The notes beneath the pieces are model-generated. The model worked only from the letters and a program-made list of their open reading frames with translations, was not told the origin of the DNA and searched no databases. Of a stretch of DNA of 64,000 nt, positions 22,620 to 34,981 are shown piece after piece; the stretch's first letter is position 1; every line of letters begins with the position of its first letter. The position numbers were made by a program, and so were the translations under genes. Source of the DNA: Xiphophorus maculatus (lineage: Eukaryota > Chordata > Actinopteri > Cyprinodontiformes > Poeciliidae); the NCBI RefSeq assembly GCF_002775205.1, contig NC_036458.1, positions 24,454,368 through 24,518,367 of the forward strand. The letters run 5' to 3'.

Positions 22620-25165
22620 TATTCCAAGAAGCAAGTAAAAATATCTGATATATTATATATATAAAAAATACAAGATATAGTTTTATTATTTCTATTCAAA
22701 AAGTGGAATTACTGTAATGCAAGGCTACTGATATGACAGCGGTCCTGCAAAAAGTCACTGACACCAAAAGGCTAAAAAAAAAAAAGAGAGAGATCGTCCA
22801 CAAAGACATTTTTAAAAACTATTTAGAAAAAGTGTGGTAGAAAAAGGTGAGGCAGCAACAGAATAACAACAGGCTTGACAGAATTGTGAATGTTGATGTA
22901 TTTCTAAAGCCCATTTAAAACCCCACACTTATTGGGTCAGTGTTCTGGGCAACAAGGTAAAGTACGTCAAAAAGCATCCAGGTACATCCAACAAAATGAG
23001 AATATCATGAAAAATAATAACATTTTTTTGTCAGAAAGTACAAGTGGCATCTCTGTTTTGGGAATGAGTTGGGTTTGTCTGTGTATTGTAGCTCTTGATG
23101 TGTTGACTCCAGCCTCCTTCTGAAGTTCCACCAAATTCTGGAACGGATTTTGCTGACAATCCTAAAAGACGTTATTAATCTCAGAGGGAAATTAAATGTT
23201 GTAACTTATAACATAAAATCCTCTCAAGGCCCTGATAAACCCTGCTGCCAGTACTTTTTTTCCTACGCACTTTTTCCTTCCACTCAACTTTCTATGAATA
23301 TGCTTTGATGACATCAATACATTAAGAATGCTTCCCCCCTTGAAATGTACTTTTTGTCAGATTAAAATTTTCTGAAACATTGAATTTATTTCATTAAAAT
23401 TACAAGAAATAAAGAAGTAAATAATTCACTCCATGAATTACATAATGCGTTTCACTTTCTGAAAGAAGGGAAAAAACAATGAGAATCAAAAAACATTCAT
23501 TTCTTCTCAGCTTTATCTGCATATTACCAAAAAAGGAATAAGACAAAAAAAACATGAAATGATGTAAATTGCATCAGCAATGTTCACTTTACAAGACACA
23601 TGTAAGAGTGGGTCTAAAATGAATGTTACATGTAGCACCTGCAACTATAAAGTTTATATTTTTGAAATACAAATTGTACTGCATGAACTGTATTGCAATT
23701 AGCAATGGCATGATGATTATCATGATGATACATCAGTTGTGAATGAATATTATATCATAAACCTTTGCACCATTATCTAGTGGTCTGACTTTACATCATT
23801 GTTGACTTGGCAGAAGTAGAGAAAGTCTGTTGTCAGTATATTACAGCAATGTTGCAATAATTAGAAAACCTCACAAATTCACATGGTTTGTGTACAGAGG
23901 TATTATTCCTGTGTTAGTTACCATTTATACTGGACACTTTATTAATCCTGTGTGGGAATTTGTTTAGGTACAGCAACAACAGGCGAATCAATAAAAAATG
24001 GTTAAAGAAAAGAGAAAAGAGAACATAATATGTAAAATTTAACTACCCATGCCACGTCACGTAAGCAGTAAGTTATCAGTTCAAATTGGTAAGTCGTCAG
24101 AATAAACTGAACACACACATAAATAAAATCCCAACACACCTTGTGGACAGTGTGTGAGCTGAGAGAAGCAGCTTTTCTCCTCCATCGGCACTCACCTTCC
24201 AGCTGGTCAAGTGTCGCCATGGTGACAAGAGTCAGTAGGTGGAGCATCATTATTTAGAATCTTTCAACTTTAACGATCCTGATGATTTATAATGTTTGCA
24301 TACATGTAAAATGGAAAAATGGCAACCAAAGATGCTGCAGCTGAAATCTAGAAATCCATGAGTTATTTAGGAGAGTCTGAGATGGCGCTGAATATTTCTT
24401 CTATAACTCTGTTGAATATTAAAAATAAATAACATAAACACACTGGATAAAATACAAGTGAAAAAATATGCTAATATATCAAATCAACAGACATTTGCTT
24501 ATGGTCAAAAATAGGATTATATGCTAAGACACTACAGATTGTATAACAGATTTGTTTTTTTTGCTGCTTTGTACAGGAAGTTCTGACTTCTTTACTCTAA
24601 GATCTCTTGAAGATTAGTGGTGCATCTCCTGCTAACAAAGTGGCTACAACTGCGGCCTTAAATTACACTGCATTTAAGCTGTCTCATGTGTAGAAAAACA
24701 TGATCAATATATTTCAAAAGTTTACTTTTTAAAATTTGTAAAATCCATGCATCGTACATGCACAATGCAGTTTTGCTGAAAATCTTTAGCGGTTTGCTCC
24801 GGTCAGGAAATGGAGGCTTTCTGATCACTGATCACTCGGCTGGATGTGGTCAGAATCTGCTTGAAATATTTTTTCTCAGAAAATTCAGTCTTGTTTTCTT
24901 CAGAAAGTTTCTGTGGCTACAATGTTGATTCTGTTCCACCCACCTGGCCACCATGGAACAGATGCACTAGGTCCACAGTGTAATATTGAAGAAGTAGAAA
25001 TATTAGGTGAGATAAGATCAACTCAAACTACATGAACCATGTCAGGAATCCTCTTTACAGCTTAATAAAAACAAAAGTATTTATTTTACAGTGGGTACTT
25101 AGTAAAATCCACTGTTCAAAGAAACCATTGATGTTTTTCTTACAAAGAACTTATAAGCACTTCTT
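22620..25165. other. Gene-free region downstream of the protease pair
   Basis: AT-rich sequence without recognisable exons. The ATCCAACAAAATGAGAATATCATGAAAAA-type stretch near 22985 (core GAGAATATCATGAAAAA) resembles a DNA-transposon terminus seen widely in fish. Confidence 0.4.
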
Positions 25166-25735
25166 TTAAAACGGGCAATATTGTATATGTTCCAGTCACA
25201 GATCCATTTTTTAAACTATGTTGCCTTATTATAAAAAAAATCTTTCAAATCATATAATTTAAAAGAAATTTTACTTCCTGATTTAAAGCCTAGAAATTGG
25301 GCCTCTGTCTCTTTAAAAACTCCTGCTCTTTCTGAAACTCTGTCTTCAGGAAGTCATCACAACATGGCTCCTCTATGAACCCTTTACCAGCGTTTTACTG
25401 AGAAGTAGCTCCTATAATGAGCTCCGCAGATGAGCAGCTCCACCAGATGTTTGCTAATTGCTGCTGGCTAGTCTGAAGGAGCTGAGTGAAGGAGTCGTGG
25501 AGAAGGGCTGCTCTGTGAGGTGGAAGTTTGGAAACCGCAGCTCTGAGGAGGAGCTGCGTCTTGAAGGCGGGTCCACCCAGGTGTTTCGCATATCTGAATG
25601 GTTGCCATGGAGATAAAAGGATTTCTCAAACATGCATGAAAGAATCAAGGCAACACTCCAGGCATGTTTTTGATGAGGATAACATAACATGACATAAAGC
25701 TCAAGAGTAAATTTTACATGATACTGCCCCTTTAA
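25166..25735. mobile_element. TTAA-flanked MITE, copy 2
   Basis: The ends are TTAAAACGGGCAATATTG and ATACTGCCCCTTTAA, inverted relatives of TTAAAGGGGCAGTATCA. The interior (CTCCTGCTCTTTCTGAAACT, CAGGAAGTCATCACAACA, GATGAGCAGCTCCACCAG) is shared with the copies at 5.6 kb and 26.9 kb. TTAA at both ends suggests a piggyBac-like or similar TTAA-targeting source. Confidence 0.7.
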
Positions 25736-26674
25736 GATGTTGTGGCACTAGTTGTTTTTTCTCTCTAGTAAAACAGAAAAGACAAGGGAGAGAAACAGAA
25801 CAGAGGCAGACGAAGCAAACGATGTAGGAGGTGAAGCCCAGACAGCAGGACTGTGGACTGAGACAGTAAACCTGCACAAGGCTGGAATTAGGATCGGAAA
25901 AAAGGGATGACTCCTTTTTTTTTCAATCTACAATGATTGTAATATTAAATGAAGCTGCTGCTACAATAAAGCTTGGATAATAAGCATGACAGATGTATTC
26001 TCCCCAGTGTAGCTGTAGATAGAGATCTGCTTTCTGTTACTTCCTCCATTAGATCCTCAGGTGAGCTTCTGAACAGGTAGAATCAATTCTCATGAGAAAG
26101 CACAAAGACAATCAGTCAACTAGAAACCAACCACCCTCTAACAACTACATGAAATCAAAAGCAGGTTGTGTAAACGGTTGTGTTCATAACAGCACCACGT
26201 CTTCACAGCACACAGAGTCCAGTTTAGTTTTATTAGCATTGATATAATCAGGACTTTGGTTCTAAACAGTCGTAGTCATGAAAGTCGACATGAATGAGGG
26301 CTGAAATGCAGCCAAATGCTCTGTTATATCAAAATATGGAATATGAAACAGTTTATATCATTTTAGTGACTCAGTAAAATTTGTCAGGTAAAATACATTC
26401 TCCTTTCATAAACACACTCATGATTCAGATGGGAAAGCGTTTTTATGAGCCAACCATCTTTAATTCCATAGAAAAGGTTTGTGGTAAGCCCAAAGCCCAG
26501 CAGTTCATCACGGGGCTATTTTATTGTCCATATTTTCCCCCAAATGAAAAGGTTCAACATTTCAGATCAAGCCAACAAGGTTGGAATGTGATGTTATGAA
26601 CCTGAAAATGTTTCACGGGCCAAAATAAAACCATCCTGCCCCAGAACCCTGCAGGACCCGTCCGGAGGCAGCAG

Positions 26675-29600
26675 CTAGGCCTCGGTCTGCTCCGTCTGCT
26701 CCCTGCAGGAAGCTGCTGCCGCCTGAGCAGTCTGCTTGTTTCTGTCCGGCTCCGTCATTGAGGCCTCTGTCCGCTCACACTCCTTCTGCTGGTCTTCCTC
26801 GGCTTTCTGTTTGTCTGCTTTGGTCTTGAACCTCAGCCCATGACCTGGAAATCAGACAGCAGGGATCCTTAAAGGGACAGTGTTGTGAGTCTTATATAGC
26901 CATTTTATGGCACTATCAAGTAACTTCAGTTATGAAATACTGTATACATCAAACATAACCTAAAAGAAATTTGACTTTGGAACGTAACGTCTCAAAATTG
27001 GGTCTCTGTCTCTTTAAGAAGCTCCTGCTCTGACACTGCTTTCAGGAAGTTATTGCAACAATGTTCTTCCATTAAGCCTTTAACAATGCTTTTACCAATA
27101 TTTCACAGGAAGTAGTTCATATGATAAGCTCAGCAGATGTGCAGCTCCACCAGGAGTTTTCCATTTGCTGCTGCCACTAGTCTGGAGGAGCTGAGAGATT
27201 CAAGGATTCTTTATGAATGAAAGAATCAAGGCAGCACTCCAGGTATGTTTTTGATGAGGGAATGACATTATAATAAGGTTGCTGAACAAGGTTGATTTTA
27301 CATAATATTTACCACAGGCAGACAGAACAGAACAAAAAACCAAACCCACTGAGTTCTGGCTCTGGCTGAACCTAGTGGTTACCTTGGCGATCCCAGTCAG
27401 AACTAAAACATAGGATGATAATGGATTTCTCTCTATTTAATGCATTCCAGCACAAAGTGTTTGCTGACAGAGTCAGCAGTACTGTATGATTACTAAAGCA
27501 GTTTATTTCTGTCACTATTACTCCCTTTAAAAAGCATGGCAGCCATACTGGATTGTGTGAACTTGGTTGCCTGGGAACGTCCAACTTTATTTGGCGAGCA
27601 AACATTTGATAATCCGTTTCTATCGGCCACGTCTGTTATTGTGTCAGTCTGAAGCCATGAAGCTGTGAGGCTCATTAAACTATTTTCTACACATTTCATT
27701 CATGTGTTTCTTGACTTAAAGCTTATTTATAATTTATTACAGACTATTTCTTTTCTCTTGCTCAATGATAAGAAATGACTTTCAAATTCTTGAAGGAGTC
27801 GTATAAACAGATGCCTGAATTTGACCCAAGATGATAAAGGAAACAAAAGGTCTGCTCTAGGCGGATAGTTTAGATTTTCTAAATTACGTTTCAGTGATGA
27901 TCAGAACTTTAAAACTGAAAAGGTCAGCATTTAAGTTTGTTTTTCTGAAAGACAAACTTAAGGAAATATTATGATGAAAACTGATTTCTAAAGGCAAGTA
28001 CAGAAAAACATATTCAAGAAAAAATAACAACAGAATAATCTTGCATTTCTAACATTTTTCTAAATGCGTCAATATAAGTGAATGTGCAGTTAAAACAGAG
28101 AACATACAGACAAGTGGCCAAACACTTGTCCGTGTACACGGGTGATCCACTGAATGCACTACAGCACTTTATTTTAGCTTCAACATTTATTATGTTTAGT
28201 TGCTTTGTCATTTTTTTGCAAACAAATATGTTGGAATAATGGTGTTTTAAAAATAGTCCAACATGGGAATGATCGGAAGGATGAATTGTGTGAGAAGATT
28301 CGATGAAATCAAGTTGTTCTAGACTGAGATTTTAGAAACCCAGTGATACATTAGCAACAGAACATTCAGTTTTCATTGTACTCACTTGGACAATCTGCCA
28401 CCTCTTTGAAAGCCTTCTTCTTACAGCAGCCTCGACACAGGCTGAACACACATTTATTCCCCTGCAGAGCAAAACACGACGGGAATGACTAAGCTTCCTG
28501 AAATCTTTGTTAATGGAAGGAGAGAATTAAAAAAACCAAAACAAAAAAACAAACAAACAAACAAAACTTTAAAAAATATCACATTCTTTATGCAAACAGT
28601 CATTTTATGTGACTTTGGGGAAACAGGGAGCTTTTGATTTATGTTTGTGAAAGCGGATGTGTGCATCAGATATAAAACACCAACACTAAGGCTGTCAAAA
28701 TCATTTCCTTTTTGGGCCACATCAAGATCAGTAATGTCCTCAAAAAACTGCTTGTGGTGGAATTTACTGAAAAAGTTATTAAAATGTTCAAATATTACCC
28801 AATAGCTGTTTCTTACTTCTTAAAATTAAATCATATTGAACATATTTTTACTGTGACGTAAATTAGCAGCATAGAGATAAAAACTCTTCGGATTTAATTG
28901 ATAAAGTAAGATTTAGGCGTACAACTTTTAACTTAAAGGTTCTGTTAACGTCCAGCGGGCCGCAGCCAGGCCTTCAGCTTACCTTTGGGTTGCCACATTG
29001 TTCACATTTGAGGTATTTGGCTACAAGCGGGGAAAAGGAAAACTGTTTCAGATTTCTTGTTCTGTTGGTTGTGATTTAAAGGCAAATCTTTAACTGAGGT
29101 TAAAGGTAGACTCACGGTAGACTCACGTTTCAGCTCAGGACAGAAGTTTTTGTTGGGGTTGCGGGATCTTTTCTTCAGTTTGTTTTTGGACAGGCCTTCA
29201 GCCGTTCTGTCTGAGTCCTCCAGAGCTCTTTTCTGACACACGGTGCTCCTCACCTCGGCCTCCTGGCAGCTGCCGTTGGTCACAGCCGGCTTGGGCCTGG
29301 TGGATGTTGATCATTTCCAGCAGAACAGTGGGAAAGAAACATGCCTGTGATAAATCCTTTTGTTGTTTGGGTACTTTACTGACTATACATCTGCAGTTAT
29401 CCGGGCCGCATGCTTGCAGCAGTAGAAACAGAGGCCGTGACTCACGGTGGTCTGACGTACGGTTGGCAGATCCAGTGAGGCAGCGGCAGACCCCCGTCTT
29501 TCTCATCCCCACCAGAAATCTCCTCCTACATTGAGACGACGAGAACCAAAGAACTAAGAACCTGAATCATTTCAAATAAACAAATGGGTCTGTCACGATA

Positions 29601-29863
29601 CAACTTTCCAATTATTGCGATAAATGATAATATTGTTGTTTTGAGAACATTTTTAAGTAATATACTGATAACAAAGGTCAAAGGTCAACTTTTTGGCCTC
29701 CTCCCCTAAGATGCTGTACCTGGCAGCGCTGCTTCAGCTGTGCGCTAACATGTGCTAACCCTTCCAGGGTCTTCACCTTGGCCAGATCCTCCCTGAGGTC
29801 CTGGTGGATCTGCAGCCTAAACACACACACATATACGCACGCACGCACGCGCGCGCGCGCGCG

Positions 29864-29900
<37 letters not shown>

Positions 29901-32900
29901 GCACACGCGCACACACACACACACAATTTAGTTCCATGTGATTACAGTTTCAACAGCTCAACCTAATCAGTAAGACTTTAAGTTTCCGTTAGGAAGGGGA
30001 AAGCATGTAAAGACTTCATCCGTCCAGTGAGAATGAATGAAGCCCTACGTGTGATGCCACAGCTTGAAGAGGTGAGCCCGTATGTAGGACAGCGAGCAAG
30101 GAGGGTACTGCTTCACCACCTCCAGATATTCTTCTGCCATTTCCCACACTGGGGGGCTGCGGCCCTCAAACAGGGCCGGGTTATGGAGGTTCCCCTCTAC
30201 AGATAACACAAAGGCAGATGAAAGGTATGCAATAGTTCAGACACAGAGCACTCTATAACTGAACCTCATAGGACAAAGAGTTGAAGGAGAACTAACCTGC
30301 ACTCATGACCCCCTGCACTCCTGTCTCCTGAATGCAGCGCTCCACATCACTCAGATGATGGATATTCCCATTTGCAAACACTGGAATATTTACTGCTTTT
30401 CTGCAGAAGAAAATCCAAGTCAGAAATATTTCTTCTTATAACATTTTTATAGAAACACCAGAGAAAAAGGACAGCAGCTCACCTGACTGCCCTAATGTGC
30501 TCCCAACTAGCGATCCCCGTCATGGCTCCCTTCTGATCTTTGGTTCTGCCATGTACTGTCAGTAACTGGGACATTTACCAAACATCTCAGACTTTACCAC
30601 AATTTTAAAGCATTTTTTTAAATCAAGGTGCAACAGGTGGTGGAAACAGATCCTACCTGACATCCAGCTTTCTCCAGCATCTGAGCGTAGCGCACCGTTT
30701 TCTCGATCTCCTTGAAGACTCGGATCTTACAGGTGACCGGCACCGAGAGCTTTTCATTGGCTAAGCTGACTGTCGAAGTAAGGAGAAAGGTAGATCCTTA
30801 TAACTGCTGCTATTTAAATAAAGAGGATTTAGATACTGGTTTAATCATACAACTAAAGCTGCATGTTAATGTTAGAAACATAGAAAATGCTATTCGTTTA
30901 AAAAGCTACACACGAAATATGACAAAATCAGTAAAAACTCACCCATCCTCTCCAACAGCTCCCATTCATCTTGCAGAAAAACTCCATAGTGTCCTTAAAA
31001 TAATAACAATGTAACATTAGTTTGGGTCTTTTGTATTAGCTCTACTCTAGATAGTTATTCTACGTTCATGTACCTCTCTTAGCTATCATCTGTGGGCAGC
31101 CCAGATTGAGATCGATGGCGTCGCAGTAGTCCTGGGCCAGGGCAGCAGCCTGGAGGAACACCTCCGGGTCGTTGGCACAAAACTGGAACAAACATGACAG
31201 GACAACAATTTCACTCCAACACCACATGAGAAGCATTGTGTTTCAAAGTGATGTGTATGAGGCTCATTCTGCACAAACACTGGAGATTGTCACACACAGA
31301 TTTGTTCACATTTATTATTCAAGATTTATTTACAGTGTTGACAATTCATAGCTTTTATATGAACAAGATAAAGTGATTGGTCTTTGTACATGTTGATATC
31401 ATCATAATTTTTATTATTGTGCACCTTTTGATGACTGGATGTGATTGGTTCAGAACTACTTCCTGTCTAAGAGAGTTTCTAACCGCTGCAGTGTGTTTTT
31501 CTCCAGGTGTGTGAGACGATTACAGCATGATGGAGTTTGTTGTCTTAGTTTCTGGGAGTGACCCGTACTTCTCTCACACACTTCCAGCTATAGATGGGAC
31601 ATTTTTAGGAGAATTTTTAAAAATAATTTCTTATAAAAAAAGTTATTAACTGTTACCTAGCAGATGCAATGACCACTTTAATCAGTTTATAATGAGCTAA
31701 CAAATATAAATGTGTATTTATGAGTTGATTTCTCACTATAGTCTAATTATTTTGGTGAAGGTGGAGTAGTGGAACAATATTATCAGGAAACATAGTTATT
31801 TCAACATTTTAAATTCTGAACATTTAACTGAAATACATAAAATAATTTTAATCTCAGTTGTACTTTTTTCAGTAAAAACCTAAACAGCGGTCCAGTAGAA
31901 GAGCTCAGACACAAAGCCTTTATCATCAACTACATGGTTAAAACTAAAATATTGCAAGAGAAACATCAGCAGGGAACAGTTTGGTTCTGTGTCTCTCCAC
32001 ATGATTTTTGGACTTTAAATGGCTTAGTTAGTAAATTAATGTATGTGAAATCAAATAAGAACTATGCATGATACCCTTAAAGTTTCTGCTGAACAAAAAG
32101 TTTGATTGTTTAAACAAACAAATCTAATATGTCATGCCTTTTGGTTTTATGCCTTGACCACTGCACTCCTTCCTCTCATCCAGCAAAAAATAAGTAAAAA
32201 AAAAGAAAAAAGTTTTTTATATAAATTTAAAAAATATACACCCTTTAAGAAAGGCAACATCAATAACATTATTTTTGTTAGACATATTGTATATTTATTT
32301 ATATATGTGCTCAGTGTTTCCTGTTTTTATCATTTTAATATAACATTTATTTCCTGTAGTGATAAAAGTGAAAACAAGGAAGTTTTCCTGTTTGATCAGT
32401 GAAAGAAAGATTTTAATTAATATGCGATACTAAATAATGGCAAACTATATTTATGTAATATTTACAAAAGCTTTCAATAATAAGTCTAATTTATTTATTC
32501 ATAGGTCTGAAAAAGTAAGGAACGTGGTTTCCACAGTTTTAAAGAACCCATCACCAAACCAGCAGTCAGAGCCAAACATGCTGGAGCAGCTTTCAGGTTT
32601 TAAGAACCAAAAATCTGGAATAAGCTTCCTGTTGACTGTAGCAGTGCTCCCATCCTGAGCTCCTTAAAAATAATGGTAAAAACCTTTTTAATTGCGGTTT
32701 CCTATACTCTTAGCATTTTTTTTTTACTTTATTTTTAAACCTTTTCAATTTTAATCTGGTTGATATGTGTTTTCTTAATATATGTTAATTTGATCTTCTA
32801 TGTATAAGAACTTTGAGTTGCCATTGACTGAAAGGTGCTTTATAAATGAAGTTGCCTCGTCCCCTCACCTGCCCAGCTTTAGTTTCTAGTCATCATCTCA

Positions 32901-33162
32901 TACCTTGTGTGAACTCTCACCTGGGTAATCAGAGGTCTGTCCTCCTCACAGACTTCGTTGTAAAGGTTTTCCTTCCTGTAGTTGGCGTCCCGGACAAATA
33001 CCTGAGCGTGCAGCATCGGAGTGTAGCAGAGCTGAGCACCATGTCTCCTGCTCAGCAAGCGCCAGGCCAGCTCGCTCTGGTCCACCATGGGCGCCACCAC
33101 AAAGCGCGCCTCCCCCAGGGTCTTCCTCCAGAACTCAAAGCCCTGAAGCTTGGCCATCACAG
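26675..33162 (-). CDS. dus1l: dus1l, tRNA-dihydrouridine(16/17) synthase, 13 coding exons
   Basis: FMN-dependent enzyme that reduces uridine in the tRNA D-loop using NADPH. Coding exons on the minus strand: 33157-32921 (exon begins at 33162), 31182-31074, 30993-30943, 30769-30657, 30565-30483, 30400-30297, 30196-30049, 29816-29720, 29525-29446, 29296-29127, 29020-28983, 28461-28386 and 26844-26675. All phases chain to 491 codons, close to human DUS1L (~473). The start [10 protein letters not shown] matches the family. Visible motifs are [11 protein letters not shown], the active-site loop NLGCP (Cys108), HGRT (175-178), the FMN-contacting ANGNI (207-211) and VMSAEGNL. A C-terminal cysteine cluster KCEQCGNPK...[10 protein letters not shown] (403-423) is typical of DUS1L. 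The C-terminal tail is Glu/Gln-rich. Only 5 nt of 5' UTR precede the ATG in this exon, so an upstream non-coding exon must exist. Confidence 0.96.
26869..27315. mobile_element. TTAA MITE, copy 3, in dus1l intron 12
   Basis: It starts TTAAAGGGACAGTGTTGTGA and shares its interior with the 25.2 kb copy (TCTGTCTCTTTAAGAAGCTC, GATGTGCAGCTCCACCAG, GAATCAAGGCAGCACTCCAG). The right end is decayed, so 27315 is approximate. It begins only 24 bp upstream of the last dus1l exon's acceptor. Confidence 0.65.
29821..29925. repeat. (CA)n/(CG)n compound microsatellite at the dus1l exon 8 acceptor
   Basis: Alternating purine-pyrimidine sequence: CA runs, then CGCACG, a GCGCGC core, then more CA. On the minus strand this is a TG/CG tract ending 3-4 nt before the TTTAG acceptor of exon 8. 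It is potentially Z-DNA forming. His-Thr and Val-Cys ORFs here are artefacts. Confidence 0.97.
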
Positions 33163-33441
33163 CTGGGGTCCACAGACAGCAAAGAACAGCGTTATATTAA
33201 GAAACACTGCTGCAAGGCTTTTCTCTTGGTGATTGCGACAGCCATCTAACAAATGTCTATAAGAAAGCTAGAATCAGAAAGAAATCCCTGCAACTACAGA
33301 TGCAATTATCAATTCATCAGAAATCTGAATTTCCCAATATTCCCTAATTTTGGCTCTGAACCGTGATCAAAAGGACAGATAGTGAAAATACATAAATATG
33401 TTAAAACTAAGAATTCCCAGTTTTTGGTGTATGAACTAGAA

Positions 33442-33665
33442 CAGGGGTGGGCACTCCTGGTCCTCGAGGGCCGGTGTCCTGCAACTCTTAGATGTCTCCC
33501 TGGTCCAACACACCTGAATCCAACAGCTGAATCTCCTCCTAAGTGCAGTCAAGTTCTCCAGAGTCCTGTTAACGACCTCATTATTTGACTCAGGTGTGTT
33601 GAAGTAGAGATGCATCTAAAAGTTGCAGGACACCGGCCCTCGAGGACCAGGAGTGCCCACCCCTG
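33442..33665 (+). mobile_element. hAT-type MITE, arm 1 of a perfect inverted pair
   Basis: 224 bp with termini CAGGGGTGGGCACTCCTGG and CCAGGAGTGCCCACCCCTG, typical of Charlie-like hAT elements. CTAG-centred 8-bp flanks sit on both sides (AACTAGAA and CTCTAGTC), in keeping with the hAT preference for NTCTAGAN targets. It lies in the 5' intron of dus1l. Confidence 0.88.
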
Positions 33666-33871
33666 CTCTAGTCCAATTCTTACAGACTACCTTTTGCTGC
33701 TGAGGTCTTTAAATTTGAATGTTTATTCTTGATTTATGTTGGTATTTTGTTCTGCATATGTTGTAGGTTGAGGTTCAACAATCCTCATTTACCCATTCAA
33801 TATTCTTTATCTGAGCTTTACTAACTCAAAACAGTCTATGAATGTGCATTCTGTTGATTGACGTTCTAGTT

Positions 33872-34095
33872 CAGGGGTGGGCACTCCTGGTCCTCGAGGG
33901 CCGGTGTCCTGCAACTTTTAGATGCATCTCTACTTCAACACACCTGAGTCAAATAATGAGGTCGTTAACAGGACTCTGGAGAACTTGACTGCACTTAGGA
34001 GGAGATTCAGCTGTTGGATTCAGGTGTGTTGGACCAGGGAGACATCTAAGAGTTGCAGGACACCGGCCCTCGAGGACCAGGAGTGCCCACCCCTG
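33872..34095 (-). mobile_element. hAT-type MITE, arm 2 of a perfect inverted pair
   Basis: Exact reverse complement of 33442-33665 over all 224 bp as read by eye. Its own CTAG-centred flanks (TTCTAGTT and GACTAGAC) suggest an independent insertion and not a simple inverted duplication. The arms are separated by 206 bp of unrelated sequence. Confidence 0.88.
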
Positions 34096-34678
34096 GACTA
34101 GACAGACTGACGAGTTTAGAAATTCATTTGTGAATATTTACGAAAGTCAACATGAAAACCTCTGTTATGTTCTCATCCCTCTGGTGTATTTTATTACTGT
34201 GTTTTATATTTACTCATTAAAAAGTGTTTCCTGCACGTATCTGACATGAATGTCTAAACCTTTATATAAGGACAGCACACAGCATGGTTAAAAAGAAGTG
34301 TCAAATTAAATAGTCAGTATTTAATAATGTTCAGCGCTTCCTGAAGCTATTTAAATAACTAAACGTTCTTTTGTTGCAATTCAGCACCATGGAGAATCTC
34401 ATAAATATAGTAAATGTTTAATTATTTGACATCAACGAGTTTGATTAATTTCGTTTTGTCCTCAAAACTATTTTTCCTGTTTTCTTTTCACCTTCTAGCC
34501 TTTAGTATTCCTAAAACTTGTTAGCTGTGGTGTCGCTAGCAGAGCCGCGCTAACTGGCGCTCAGTTATCCCGGGTCAAACAGAAAGCTGTCGTGGCCGTG
34601 GACCAGCCTCCTGGCCCGCTGTGCGGCCAGCGAGAAGCGGGACCTCGGTGTGTCTGGAAGCTCAAGCTGATGTTTCAC

Positions 34679-34860
34679 CTTCTTCACTGTGATGCTTGCA
34701 GACAGCTCCTCACGCGGCGCCTTCAGCCATGTGCAACAGCCAAATAACACCGGCAGGGAACGTTTCTTCTTCTCCGCTTCAGCTACTTCTGGTTGCAAAT
34801 AAGATATTCCAAACGACGCCCCCCTTTGGTTGTGACACGTCACAGCAGATGTTAAAAAAA
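34679..34860 (-). promoter_or_regulatory. Candidate dus1l 5' untranslated exon and promoter
   Basis: GC-richer sequence about 1.5 kb upstream of the dus1l start exon. A good minus-strand donor (GAAGAAG/GTGAAA) lies at 34679. GTGACACGTCAC at 34832-34843 is a near-palindromic CRE/E-box-like site that could bind a promoter factor. If transcribed, the exon contains a six-codon upstream ORF (MAEGAA) near 34728-34711. A longer open frame on this strand (34565-34981) has no family I recognise and may be chance in a GC-rich leader. The exon is inferred only. Confidence 0.35.
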
Positions 34861-34981
34861 CTTGACTTGGGGCAGAATACATTTTAATGTGTATTTTGTA
34901 TGCATTAAGTATTAAAATAAATGATAGAAAATCACAAAAATCACAGGTTATTTCTAAATAAAAACGTAATTCGGAACTCAT

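Noticed and set aside
29678-29966. His-Thr and Val-Cys ORFs
   Set aside because: They are translations of the (CA)n/(CG)n repeat; the real feature on this strand is dus1l exon 8.
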